Positions 49,545 through 57,961 of a stretch of DNA of 64,000 nucleotides are shown here, in pieces. The translations under genes were made by a program, and so were the position numbers. The notes beneath the pieces were generated by a model. It had not been told where the DNA came from, did no database searches, and saw nothing but the letters and a program-made list of their open reading frames with translations. Source of the stretch: Streptomyces sp. I05A-00742 (GTDB lineage: Bacteria > Actinomycetota > Actinomycetes > Streptomycetales > Streptomycetaceae). The stretch is taken from NCBI RefSeq assembly GCF_013055795.1, contig NZ_JABETO010000023.1, forward strand, positions 21,100 to 85,099. Reading direction: 5' to 3'. Numbering within the stretch: position 1 is the stretch's first letter; each line of letters opens with the position of its first letter.

Positions 49545-51140
49545 ATGCACCTGGCCGGCTTACCCCCGAGACCCGGTGGCGGCGCCGTCCGCCCCCACTG
49601 GGACCCCCGCAAGCACGCCTGCGTCCGCGCTCTGTCGCTCGACGGCGGAGTCACCGGGCAGAACCTCGTGGAGCTGCTCGCGAACGCCGAGGAGCTGAAG
49701 GACGTAGGAGGGCTCACACCCGGGGAGAAGGTCGCTCTCATCGAGTACCTTCTCGCCATCTGCTATGCGTCGCGCACCTACCCGTCCTCGGACGACGAGT
49801 GGACGCAGTGGGTCCTCGGGAAGCACTCGCTCGAGAAGGCCGCGTCGTGGCTCGCGCAACAACCGGACGACGGCTGGGATCTCTTCAGCCCCACCCGCCC
49901 CCTCGGGCAGAACATCCTCCTGGGCGAATTCCTGGAGAAGCACGGGACGGGACCGGCCCAGCTCGTCATCGAACGCGTCGGTGACTACAACCAGTTCGCC
50001 GACCACCATCACCTCGAACACCCCGACCCACTCCCCGCGGCCGACGCCTTCCGGGCCATGCTGACCCAGCATGTGTTCGGCCTCTCCGGCCGTGCCCGGA
50101 TCTCCGGCAAGGCGACGCTGGGGCCGGCCATCACCAACCTGGCGACCGGGCGGCTCGCCGGCCGGATCCGGGTTCTGGCGCTGGGGCCGACGCTCGGCGA
50201 CACCCTGCGCCTCAACCTCACCCCGACCACCGACGAACCGGGGGTCCTCAACCTCACCTGGACCGAAGGCCCCGTCGAGCGGCGGGGTTTCGCCGCCAAG
50301 CCGCAGGGCCGTGCGGTCACGGGGCTCGCGGATATGCACAGTTACCTGGGGCGGTCCATCCTCGTCAGACCGGTTCCCGGCCGCGACGGTGAGGCGGCGG
50401 CCGTGGACCGGGTCCTCATCGGCGCCGGTGAGCTGCTGGCGCTCGATCCGGAGTTGCACCTCCAGGACGCCGTCATGTCGGTCACACGCGCGGGCGAGAA
50501 GAAGCCCCTCTGGCCGTCCGCCACCCGCGACCTGTGGCGTGAGGCCCATGCCCTCTACGCCGCGGTCGAGGAGAAGGCCGGCGGGCTGTACACGCGACTG
50601 GGAAGGCTGCCCAGGGCCAAGGAGCCCGAGCGTCACTCCATCGACCTGCTGGCCGTCGGTCTCGTCTCCAACAAGACCACGCCCATCAGCTGGGTCAGCA
50701 GCGTCTTCCCCTTCGCTCCCGGTCTCGCACCGGTCCTTTACCAGGCGTCGTCGCGCGGCTCCCAGGTGGCGGAGCACATCGCCCGCAGCCTCGACAAGGC
50801 GGCGTACGCGGCCTGGGAGATCGCCTACCCGAACCCCAAACCGGCCGACAAGAAAGCCCAGCTGGCCCGCTTCGACGCCCGCGGCGAGCAGTGGAAGGCG
50901 ACGGAAGAGCCCTTCCACACCATGCTCCTGGACGTCGCCGACGGGTACCTGGTGACCGAGTGCATGGACGAGTACGTGGAACGGCTCGTCCCGATGGCCC
51001 GCGACGCCCTGGAGAAGCGCCTCGACTCGCTGCCCCGGAACGCCCAGGGTCTGCGGGCCCGCGCAGCGGCCCTGCAGCGCTTCGACACCGAGGTCAGAGG
51101 GCCTCAGGCGCCGGACGACCTCAAGAGAGGGGAAGCATGA
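49545..51140 (+). CDS. casA: type I-E Cascade large subunit Cas8e (Cse1/CasA)
   Basis: 531 residues from ATG 49545 with GAGGT seven bases upstream; the upstream in-frame ATG 49341 overlaps the repeat-like region and has no ribosome-binding site. Cse1-family features: WDLFSPTRPLGQ, a GDYNQFADHHHLEHPDPLPA segment, LTQHVFGLSGRARISG, and a C-terminal helical bundle. The usual FNLLDEPWIPV-like opening is absent and replaced by RPHWDPRKHACVRALSLDGG. In canonical I-E systems Cas8e recognises the PAM and recruits Cas3; no cas3 is present here. First of five genes joined by 4-bp ATGA/GTGA overlaps. Confidence 0.9.
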   Translation: MHLAGLPPRPGGGAVRPHWDPRKHACVRALSLDGGVTGQNLVELLANAEELKDVGGLTPGEKVALIEYLLAICYASRTYPSSDDEWTQWVLGKHSLEKAASWLAQQPDDGWDLFSPTRPLGQNILLGEFLEKHGTGPAQLVIERVGDYNQFADHHHLEHPDPLPAADAFRAMLTQHVFGLSGRARISGKATLGPAITNLATGRLAGRIRVLALGPTLGDTLRLNLTPTTDEPGVLNLTWTEGPVERRGFAAKPQGRAVTGLADMHSYLGRSILVRPVPGRDGEAAAVDRVLIGAGELLALDPELHLQDAVMSVTRAGEKKPLWPSATRDLWREAHALYAAVEEKAGGLYTRLGRLPRAKEPERHSIDLLAVGLVSNKTTPISWVSSVFPFAPGLAPVLYQASSRGSQVAEHIARSLDKAAYAAWEIAYPNPKPADKKAQLARFDARGEQWKATEEPFHTMLLDVADGYLVTECMDEYVERLVPMARDALEKRLDSLPRNAQGLRARAAALQRFDTEVRGPQAPDDLKRGEA

Positions 51141-51730
51141 GCAGCGCGACCGAGCCAGGAGCCGTGGCGACGGGCAACGACCAGACGGGCGACGACCAGA
51201 CGGGCAGCGCCCGGCTCGCGGCCTGGCTCACCTCTCTCGTGCGCAACCGGGACTACGGTCAACTCGCCCAGCTCCGGCGTACCGGAGGGCAGACCAACGC
51301 GCACATCATCGCCGGCTGGTACGTGCCGGAATCCGCGAGGGAGACAGGCGGCAGGGAGGTCTACGAGCAGGTCGCCTTCCTGTTCGCGGTGTACCACCGG
51401 GGTGTGAGCAGGCCCGTGTCCGGACACGGCAGCCTCGGGACGGCAGCACGCCGCATCGGCAGCCCCATGGGGCGCGGCCCTCAAGACCCAGGCGCCTCAC
51501 GACTGCTCGACCGCGTCGTGACCAGCCGTCGCGTCCCCTGGCGGCACCTCCAGCACGCGATCACCCGATTGCGTGCCTGCGAACAGGTGCCGCCGTCCTG
51601 GACCCAACTCGTCGACGACCTCATGCTCTGGCACGACCGGAAGGCCCGCATCGCCTACCAGTGGGCGGTCGACTTCCACGCACCGTACGACACCGGCAGG
51701 AAAACCACTCAGAAGGGCAGCAGTTCGTGA
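51137..51730 (+). CDS. casB: type I-E Cascade small subunit Cse2 (CasB)
   Basis: 197 residues, ATG overlapping the cas8e stop. All-helical protein with SARLAAWLTSLVRNRDYGQL, FLFAVYHRGV and the C-terminal basic helix WHDRKARIAYQWAVDFHAPY. Typical of Cse2, which forms the belly dimer of Cascade and holds the displaced strand. Length is usual for actinobacteria. Confidence 0.9.
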   Translation: MSSATEPGAVATGNDQTGDDQTGSARLAAWLTSLVRNRDYGQLAQLRRTGGQTNAHIIAGWYVPESARETGGREVYEQVAFLFAVYHRGVSRPVSGHGSLGTAARRIGSPMGRGPQDPGASRLLDRVVTSRRVPWRHLQHAITRLRACEQVPPSWTQLVDDLMLWHDRKARIAYQWAVDFHAPYDTGRKTTQKGSSS

Positions 51731-53091
51731 CCGATGTCCCCGCGCCCGTCCCCGCATCGCGCGGTCAGTTCCTCTCGCTCCACCTGCTGGAGACGCTCGT
51801 CGCCGTACTGCCCGTGCGCGACGAGAACAATTCGCCCAAATCCATCGTTTATGGTGGCGTCGAACGCCACATGATCACCAGCCAGGCCCGCCGCCGCGCC
51901 GAACGCGTCCACGCCCGCAACCGGGCCAACGCCGGAGTCGGCCCGCTCGCCGGGCGGACCACCGGTCTGCGGACCCGGGAGTGGGCGCTGCTCACGGCGC
52001 GGGTGCTGGAGTCCGCCCACGGCTGGGAGCGGGACGAGGCGATCGCGATGGCCCGGGCCGTACTGGAGGCCACAGGGCTGAAGTTCGGCGATCCGTCGAA
52101 GAAGACCGTCGCCAACCTCACCAAGGTGCTGCTGTTCGCACCCGCCGACACCGGGGAGCGGATCGCCGCGCACATCGCCGCCGGGACCGATGGGCTGCTC
52201 AGGTGGCGGGACGAGTACCTCGCCGCGCAGGCCACCGCGGCGAAGCCCAAGCGGGGAACACGCAAGGCGGCGGCCGAGGAGCCGGAGAACGGGGACGGCG
52301 AGGCGGCCGCGGCCAAGAACCTGCCCCCACTGCCCCGGGAGACACGCGCCGCGGTGCTCACCGCGCTCGCCCCCCGCGACGCCATCGACATCGCCCTGTA
52401 CGGCCGGTTCCTCGCCGAGATCGCCGACTCCCCCAACGTGGACGGCGCCGTGCAGAGCGCGCACTCGTTCACCATCCACGAGGCCGAGCAGGTGGACGAC
52501 TTCTACGCCGCCGCCGACGACGCCAAGCTGGAGCGGAAGAAGAACGCGCTGGACTTCCTGGACGCGGCGGACGACGCGGGCGCCGGCATGACCGGGTACC
52601 AGTCGCTCATCTCGGGCACGTTCTACCGGCATGCCGTGCTCGACCGGCGCCAGCTGGAGGTCAACCTCCGGGCCGCGGGCATGTCCGAGCAGGAAGCGGT
52701 GGAGGCGGTCGCCGCCGCCGAGGAGGAGTTCGTGACCGCCTTCGTGGAGGCGTTCCCCGAAGCGAAGAAGAACTCCACCGCCTCCACCGGCTCGTTGCCC
52801 GCCCTGGTGCTGGCCTTCGAGGGCGACCGCCCGTACAACTACGCCGCCGCCTTCCAGAAGCCCGTCGACGAGAACCCGGAGGACAAGGGCGGCGATGGAC
52901 CGGCCGGGCTCGCCGGGGTGAAGCGGCTGCTCAGCCACCACGCGTACGTGGACAAGCGCCGTCCGGACATCCGTACGTCCCGCCTGCTCACATACGACCC
53001 GCAGGTCGACACGCTCCTCGACGAGGTCCTCGGCGAGCTCGACACGCTGGACGCGGGCCGGGTGCTCACCGTCAAAGGGCTGATCTCGTGA
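51727..53091 (+). CDS. cas7e: type I-E Cascade backbone subunit Cas7e (CasC)
   Basis: 454 residues from GTG 51727 (GTGA overlap). N-terminal RAMP motif SPKSIVYGGVERHMITSQARRRAERVH (in pieces: YGGVERHMITSQ and RRAER) matches the FGGxxRxRISSQxxKRAxR signature that grips crRNA. It ends in RPYNYAAAFQKPV and a LLSHHAYVDKRRPDIR segment. Longer than E. coli Cas7e (363) mainly through an inserted A/K/E-rich linker at about residues 169-202. Six copies would form the crRNA-binding filament. Confidence 0.93.
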   Translation: MTDVPAPVPASRGQFLSLHLLETLVAVLPVRDENNSPKSIVYGGVERHMITSQARRRAERVHARNRANAGVGPLAGRTTGLRTREWALLTARVLESAHGWERDEAIAMARAVLEATGLKFGDPSKKTVANLTKVLLFAPADTGERIAAHIAAGTDGLLRWRDEYLAAQATAAKPKRGTRKAAAEEPENGDGEAAAAKNLPPLPRETRAAVLTALAPRDAIDIALYGRFLAEIADSPNVDGAVQSAHSFTIHEAEQVDDFYAAADDAKLERKKNALDFLDAADDAGAGMTGYQSLISGTFYRHAVLDRRQLEVNLRAAGMSEQEAVEAVAAAEEEFVTAFVEAFPEAKKNSTASTGSLPALVLAFEGDRPYNYAAAFQKPVDENPEDKGGDGPAGLAGVKRLLSHHAYVDKRRPDIRTSRLLTYDPQVDTLLDEVLGELDTLDAGRVLTVKGLIS

Positions 53092-53996
53092 CGCACGTCC
53101 TGCTCATCCGGCTCGCCGGGCCTCTGCAGTCGTGGGGCATGGCCTCCCGCTTCGCCGCGCGCCGCGACTCGCACAGCCGGCCCTCCAAGTCGGCTGTGAT
53201 CGGGATGTGCGCCGCTGCTCTGGGACTTCCGAGGTCCATGGGACTGGAGGAGCCCGAGCAGCCGACGGGGGCGGAGGAGCCCAGGAAGCTCACCCTCTTC
53301 GGGGAACTGGCCCGAGCCGATTTCGCGGTGCGTGCCGACCACCCCGGCATCCCCGTCCGGGACTACCACACCGTCGGCGCGGGTACCTATCCGCTCCGGC
53401 CACGCGACCTCATCACCGATCACCGGCGGGCCGCCGCTGTCTCGGCGAGCCTCGACGCGGCCACCGGCGACCGGTTCGGCCACCACACGCTCACCGACTG
53501 GTACGGAGCGCCCAAGAAGATCGCCGCGGATCCGCACTCCGGCGTGCTGGTCTCCGGGGAGCTGACCCGCTCCGCCCTCATCACCGAGCGGTGGTACCTC
53601 GCGGACGCGACGTTTCTCGTGGGGCTCCAGCATGAAAGCGCGGACATTCTGGACACCGTGCGGCAGGCGCTGGAACACCCGCGACGTCTGCTGTGGCTGG
53701 GGCGTAAATCCTGTCCCCCCTGCGGAACCCTGGGCCTCGGGGTCGTCCCGGGCGACCTGGACACGGCGTTCCGCACCCACCGGCGCCTGCCGGGCCCCGA
53801 CGACACCACCGACCCGGCACGCCGCAGGCCCTGGGCGTGGTTCCAGGTCCCGCCCTCCGAACGCGGCGCCACACCCGTCCAGGACCAGCCGGTGAGCTTC
53901 GACGCGCTGCGGCCCGAGCACACCACCCGCTGGGAGGTCCGTCGGCGCATCACGATCGACCCGGACGCCGCCGAGTGGAAAGACATCATCCCGTGA
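53088..53996 (+). CDS. cas5e: type I-E Cascade subunit Cas5e (CasD)
   Basis: 302 residues from GTG 53088 (GTGA overlap). The start VTHVLLIRLAGPLQSWG then DSHSRPSKSAVIGMCAAALG is the diagnostic Cas5 opening: L-x-G-P-x-Q-S-W-G and R-x-T/S-x-x-P-S-K-S-x-V-x-G. Further motifs are RDYHTVGAGTYPL and a Gly-rich RKSCPPCGTLGLGV. Caps the crRNA 5' handle at the base of Cascade. No sign of inactivation. Confidence 0.93.
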   Translation: MTHVLLIRLAGPLQSWGMASRFAARRDSHSRPSKSAVIGMCAAALGLPRSMGLEEPEQPTGAEEPRKLTLFGELARADFAVRADHPGIPVRDYHTVGAGTYPLRPRDLITDHRRAAAVSASLDAATGDRFGHHTLTDWYGAPKKIAADPHSGVLVSGELTRSALITERWYLADATFLVGLQHESADILDTVRQALEHPRRLLWLGRKSCPPCGTLGLGVVPGDLDTAFRTHRRLPGPDDTTDPARRRPWAWFQVPPSERGATPVQDQPVSFDALRPEHTTRWEVRRRITIDPDAAEWKDIIP

Positions 53997-54703
53997 ACGA
54001 TCCCGCGCAGACCCGTACCGCGACCGCCCGGTTCGTCGCCACCCACTCCGTGCTGACCCTGGACGCGCGGCATCCCTATGTCGCCAAGTCGCTCGTCGAC
54101 GCCCAGGACATGCACCGCACGGTGATGAGCGGCTTCAAGGGGTGGGTCGACGACGGCAGTCGGGACCCCCGTGCCCAGATGGGCATTCTCTCCACCTGGA
54201 CCGTCGACTTGAAGAACGCCGCCCTCGTGCTGGTCGTGCAGTCCAGGGTCCCGGGCGACTGGAGCCACCTGCCCAAGGCGGCGCTGCGGGACGAGCCGCA
54301 CCTCCTTACCGTCGACCGCACGTTCCGCACGGGGGACAGCGTCGGATTCCGGACGGTCGTGAACCCCACCTACGTGAAGCCGCAGTCAGGACCGGACGGC
54401 CGGATGCGGCGGGGCAAGCGGGTGGCTCACACCACGCCCGCCGGAGTCCGGAAGTGGGTCGTACGCCACCTGGGCGGCGGCCCGGAGCCCAGTCGGGCCG
54501 GTGTCACCACGGACTCCGAGACCGTGGCGGTGCGGATGCTGCCCGCGGTCTCGAGCCCGGCCCCGCACAAGGGTCTGAAGATCGCCCGCGCCGAGTTGCG
54601 CGGCTCCCTCACCGTCGTCGACCCTGCGGCGTTCGTCACCGCGCTCTCGGACGGCATCGGCCATGCCCGGGCGTACAGCTGCGGGCTGGTGCTGACGCGC
54701 TGA
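53993..54703 (+). CDS. cas6e: type I-E pre-crRNA endonuclease Cas6e (CasE)
   Basis: 236 residues from GTG 53993 (GTGA overlap). Two ferredoxin-like folds; the catalytic His is in SLVDAQDMHRTVMSGF (His41 in this numbering), and the C-terminal glycine-rich loop GIGHARAYSCGLVLTR is intact. The enzyme should still cut I-E repeats 8 nt from their 3' end even though no array is seen in the window. Last gene of the operon; a GC hairpin GGGCTGCC/GGCAGCCC follows at 54720-54737. Confidence 0.92.
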   Translation: MNDPAQTRTATARFVATHSVLTLDARHPYVAKSLVDAQDMHRTVMSGFKGWVDDGSRDPRAQMGILSTWTVDLKNAALVLVVQSRVPGDWSHLPKAALRDEPHLLTVDRTFRTGDSVGFRTVVNPTYVKPQSGPDGRMRRGKRVAHTTPAGVRKWVVRHLGGGPEPSRAGVTTDSETVAVRMLPAVSSPAPHKGLKIARAELRGSLTVVDPAAFVTALSDGIGHARAYSCGLVLTR

Positions 54704-54754
54704 CCTCATGCGGCGCCCGGGCTGCCCTGGCAGCCCACCCGCTACCTTCCTCAC

Positions 54755-55465
54755 ATGGAACGGGCCATCATCCTGAGCAGCCTCGCCGCGAGTGGAACTG
54801 ACACCACCCCGCAGCGAGTCACCGAACGTGCCGCCGAACTAGGCATACCGGCCGCCGATCTTCTCGTGGTCGCAGGCCACCCGGTACCGGCGGAACTCCT
54901 TCCCCCGAAGCGCGACGCCGAGGTCATGAGGCAGTTCGCATACCGCGTCAGTTACTGCGACCACTCGCGGCTCGCCGCACTGGAGGCTTTCGTCCGCTCG
55001 CTGCCCCGCGTCGCCGCTCCGGAACCCTTCGTGCAGCCGGTGTGGCCGGGCCGCCGTCCCGCCGAGACCAGGTTGGCCGCCGTGCTCGGTGCACTGATCC
55101 GCAATCGCGGCTTCGGCATCCGCGAACTGCCGTTCATGGGACTGTCCCTCAGCACACTGCACGGAATGGTGTGGCGCTGGGACGCGAGTCCGCACCGCAA
55201 GCAGCAGCTGTCTGCCGTAGCAGGCCCACTGGGCTGGACCCTGCCCGATCTCTTCGCGGTCGCCGATGAGCCGTACTCGGCGGAACTCCGCCCGCTGCTG
55301 CACTGCCACCACGTCGGACGGGTCTTCGCGACGGCCGTCCCCTTGACCACCGCTCAGCTGATCGAGACCGCGGAGGAAGCGGATCGGCTGAGCGTGCGTG
55401 AGGACCACGGCGTATGGCAGCCCGTCTCGCAGGGCTTTGCCGAGGAGTGCCCGGACTTCCCCTGA
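54755..55465 (+). CDS. HTH-type hypothetical protein downstream of Cascade
   Basis: 236 residues. No family named with confidence. Two similar helical units are visible: LGIPAADLLVVAGHPVPAEL (about 30-50) and LGWTLPDLFAVADEPYSAEL (about 155-175), each resembling the region after an XRE-like HTH in Streptomyces regulators (LGL-x-x-A-D-L-F-x-x-A). RELPFMGLSLSTLHGMVWRW looks like an HTH. Possibly a regulator of the neighbouring operon; 51 bp separate it from cas6e with a hairpin between, so it may be an independent transcript. Converges with the F420 oxidoreductase gene. Confidence 0.6.
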   Translation: MERAIILSSLAASGTDTTPQRVTERAAELGIPAADLLVVAGHPVPAELLPPKRDAEVMRQFAYRVSYCDHSRLAALEAFVRSLPRVAAPEPFVQPVWPGRRPAETRLAAVLGALIRNRGFGIRELPFMGLSLSTLHGMVWRWDASPHRKQQLSAVAGPLGWTLPDLFAVADEPYSAELRPLLHCHHVGRVFATAVPLTTAQLIETAEEADRLSVREDHGVWQPVSQGFAEECPDFP

Positions 55466-55530
55466 CGGCATGGGCTGCCTTGGTGCCTTCCGGCATGGTC
55501 GGGCGCCCTCGCAGACCGCCCAGGCCCCTC

Positions 55531-56532
55531 TCACCCCCCAAACGCCGGAATCACCCGCTCCCCGTACGCGTCGATCGTCGCCTCCCGCGCGTCGTGCATC
55601 GCATACACCGCGAACTGGTCCACCCCCAACCCCCGCAGCTCCTCCAGCCGTTCCATATGCGCCTCAACAGGGCCCAGCAGGCAGAAGCGGTCCACGATCT
55701 CGTCGGGAACAAAATCAGTCGACGGATTGCCCGCCCGCCCGTGATGGCTGTAGTCGTACCCTTCCCGCCGCTCGACGTACGAGGTCAGAGCCTCGGGCAC
55801 CAGCCCCGAATGAGCCCCGTAGCGGGTGACGAGGTCGGCGACGTGGTTGCCGACCATGCCGCCGAACCAGCGGCACTGGTCGCGGGCGTGGGTGAGGTCG
55901 TCGCCGATGTAGGCGGGGGCGGCGACGCAGATGGTGAGGGTGGAGGGGTCGCGACCGGCCTGTTCGGCGGCTTCACGTACCGCCTTGATCATCCATTCGG
56001 TGAGGAAGGGGTCGGCGAGCTGGAGGATGAAGCCGTCGGCTTCGCGGCCGGCGAGGGCGAGGGCCTTGGGGCCGTAGGCGGCCATCCAGACGGGGAGGTG
56101 GCCGTCGCGGACCCAGGGCAGGCGCAACGGGGTGCCGCCGACGTCGGTCTCGCGGCCTTCGGCGAGGTCGCGGATGATGCGCATGGATTCGCTGAGGGCG
56201 GCCAGGGTGTTGGGGGGGCGGCCGGCCACGCGCATGGCCGAGTCGCCGCGGCCGATGCCGCAGACGGTGCGGTTGCCGAACATGTCGTTGAGGGTGGCGA
56301 AGGTGGAGGCGGTGACCTCGGGGGTGCGGGTGGAGGGGTTGGTGACCATCGGCCCCACGACGAGCCGTTCGGTGTGCTCCAGGATGCGGCTGTGGATGAC
56401 GAAGGGCTCCTGCCACAGGACGGCGGAGTCGAACGTCCAGCCGTAGCGGAAGCCGCACCGCTCGGCGCGGCGCATCAGTTCCACGACAGCGCCGGCGGGC
56501 GGGTCGGTTTGCAGGACGAGGCCGAAGTCCAA
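55531..56532 (-). CDS. F420-dependent LLM-class oxidoreductase
   Basis: 333 residues from TTG 56530-56532, preceded by AAGGAG; the start MDFGLVLQT matches the family. Luciferase-like barrel with GMIGRGD-type CGIGRGDSAMRVAG, VWMAAYGPKALALAGREADGFIL and a C-terminal GVDQFAVYAM. It resembles the TIGR03842-type F420 enzymes associated with pyrimidine catabolism operons. Likely reduces or oxidises a pyrimidine-related substrate using F420. Last gene of a four-gene operon with dihydropyrimidinase. Confidence 0.85.
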   Translation of the reverse strand: MDFGLVLQTDPPAGAVVELMRRAERCGFRYGWTFDSAVLWQEPFVIHSRILEHTERLVVGPMVTNPSTRTPEVTASTFATLNDMFGNRTVCGIGRGDSAMRVAGRPPNTLAALSESMRIIRDLAEGRETDVGGTPLRLPWVRDGHLPVWMAAYGPKALALAGREADGFILQLADPFLTEWMIKAVREAAEQAGRDPSTLTICVAAPAYIGDDLTHARDQCRWFGGMVGNHVADLVTRYGAHSGLVPEALTSYVERREGYDYSHHGRAGNPSTDFVPDEIVDRFCLLGPVEAHMERLEELRGLGVDQFAVYAMHDAREATIDAYGERVIPAFGG

Positions 56533-56560
56533 GGCACATGCTCCTTACGGGTCAGGGGCG

Positions 56561-57961
56561 TTACGCGAGGTACTGGCAGGTGGTCCTGGGCACGTACCGG
56601 CCGTGGCCGGTGCGGCCGGTGAACCGCCGGTCGTCGATGACGATGTCGCCGCGGGAGAGGACGGTCTCGACCCGTCCGGTGATCTGCTTGCCCTCGTAGG
56701 CCGAGTAGTCGACGTTCATGTGGTGGGTCGCGGCGGAGATGGTCTGTTGGGCGCGCGGGTCGTAGACGACGAGGTCGGCGTCGGCGCCGGGGGTGATGGT
56801 GCCCTTCTTCGGGGCGAGGCCGAACATCCGGGCGGGCGCGGCGCAGGCGATCTCGATCCAGCGCCGGCGGGAGATGTGGCCGTCGACGACCGCCTGGTGG
56901 AGGAGGTCCATGCGGTTCTCCACCCCGGGCAACCCGTTGGGGATCTTCGAGAAGTCCCCCTGGCCGAGGTCCTTCTGGCCGGAGAAGCAGAACGGGCAGT
57001 GGTCGGTGGAGACGACCTGGAGGTCGTCCGTGCGCAGTCCGCGCCAGAGGGCGGCCTGGTGCTCGCGGGGGCGGAGTGGCGTCGAGCAGACGTACTTGGC
57101 GCCTTCGAAGCCGGGTTCCGCCAGGTTGTCGGTCGACAGGAACAGGTACTGCGGGCATGTTTCGCCGAAGACCGGCAGGTCCTTGTCCCGGGCAGCGGCG
57201 ATCTCGGCTACCGCCTCCTCCGCGGAGACGTGGACGACGTAGAGAGGGCTGCCGGCGACCCGGGCGAGCTGGATCGCGCGGTGGGTGGCCTCGGCCTCCA
57301 GCAGCGCCTTGCGGACCTCCCCGTGGTACCGGGGGTCCGTCCGGCCCGCGGCGAGGGCCTGTTCGACGAGGACGTCGATGGCGATGCCGTTCTCGGCGTG
57401 CATCATGATGAGCCCGCCGTTGCCGGCGGCGCGCTGCATGGCCCGGAGGATCTGTCCGTCGTCGCTGTAGAAGACGCCGGGGTAGGCCATGAACAGCTTG
57501 AACGAGGTCACTCCCTCGTCCACCAGCCGGTCCATCTCCTTCAGCGACCCCTCGGTCACATCGGAGAGGATCATGTGGAAGGCGTAGTCGACGGCGCACT
57601 GCCCCTCGGCCTTGGCGTGCCAGGTGTCGAGTCCGTCGCGCAGCGCGCGGCCCCGGGACTGTACGGCGAAGTCGACGATCGTCGTGGTGCCGCCCCAGGC
57701 GGCGGCCCGGGTGCCGGTCTCGAAGGTGTCGGAGGAGGAGGTGCCGCCGAAGGGGAAGTCGAGGTGGGTGTGGGCGTCCACGCCGCCCGGGATGACGTAC
57801 TTGCCGGTGGCGTCGATGGTCCGGTCGGCCGTCCAGCCCTGGGCCGCGGAACTCCCGGGCGCCGCCAGCGCGGCGACGGTGCCGCCCTCGACGAGGACGT
57901 CGGCGTACGTCTCCTCGGCGGCGGTGATGACGAGGCCGCCCTTGATGAGGGTTCTGGTCAT
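56561..57961 (-). CDS. hydA: dihydropyrimidinase (hydantoinase)
   Basis: 466 residues. Amidohydrolase with metal motif GGVDAHTHLDFPFGG, the carbamylated lysine segment TSFKLFMAYPG, histidines in MMHAENGIAID and VVHVSAEEAVA, and Asp in VVSTDHCPFCFS. It opens dihydrouracil or dihydrothymine rings to N-carbamoyl-beta-amino acids, and can act on hydantoins. ATGA overlap with the aminotransferase gene upstream. The downstream product is the substrate of the amidohydrolase encoded first in the operon. Confidence 0.92.
   Translation of the reverse strand: MTRTLIKGGLVITAAEETYADVLVEGGTVAALAAPGSSAAQGWTADRTIDATGKYVIPGGVDAHTHLDFPFGGTSSSDTFETGTRAAAWGGTTTIVDFAVQSRGRALRDGLDTWHAKAEGQCAVDYAFHMILSDVTEGSLKEMDRLVDEGVTSFKLFMAYPGVFYSDDGQILRAMQRAAGNGGLIMMHAENGIAIDVLVEQALAAGRTDPRYHGEVRKALLEAEATHRAIQLARVAGSPLYVVHVSAEEAVAEIAAARDKDLPVFGETCPQYLFLSTDNLAEPGFEGAKYVCSTPLRPREHQAALWRGLRTDDLQVVSTDHCPFCFSGQKDLGQGDFSKIPNGLPGVENRMDLLHQAVVDGHISRRRWIEIACAAPARMFGLAPKKGTITPGADADLVVYDPRAQQTISAATHHMNVDYSAYEGKQITGRVETVLSRGDIVIDDRRFTGRTGHGRYVPRTTCQYLA

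Noticed and set aside
48949..55500. A regular CRISPR array
   Set aside because: No 29-nt repeat recurs at 61-nt spacing in either flank or between the cas genes. Only the two degenerate units at 49421-49496 are seen.
44619..55530. cas3, cas1 or cas2 genes
   Set aside because: No HD-helicase, DEAD-box or Cas1/Cas2 sequence in any frame here; the only large gene beside Cascade is the STAND NTPase.
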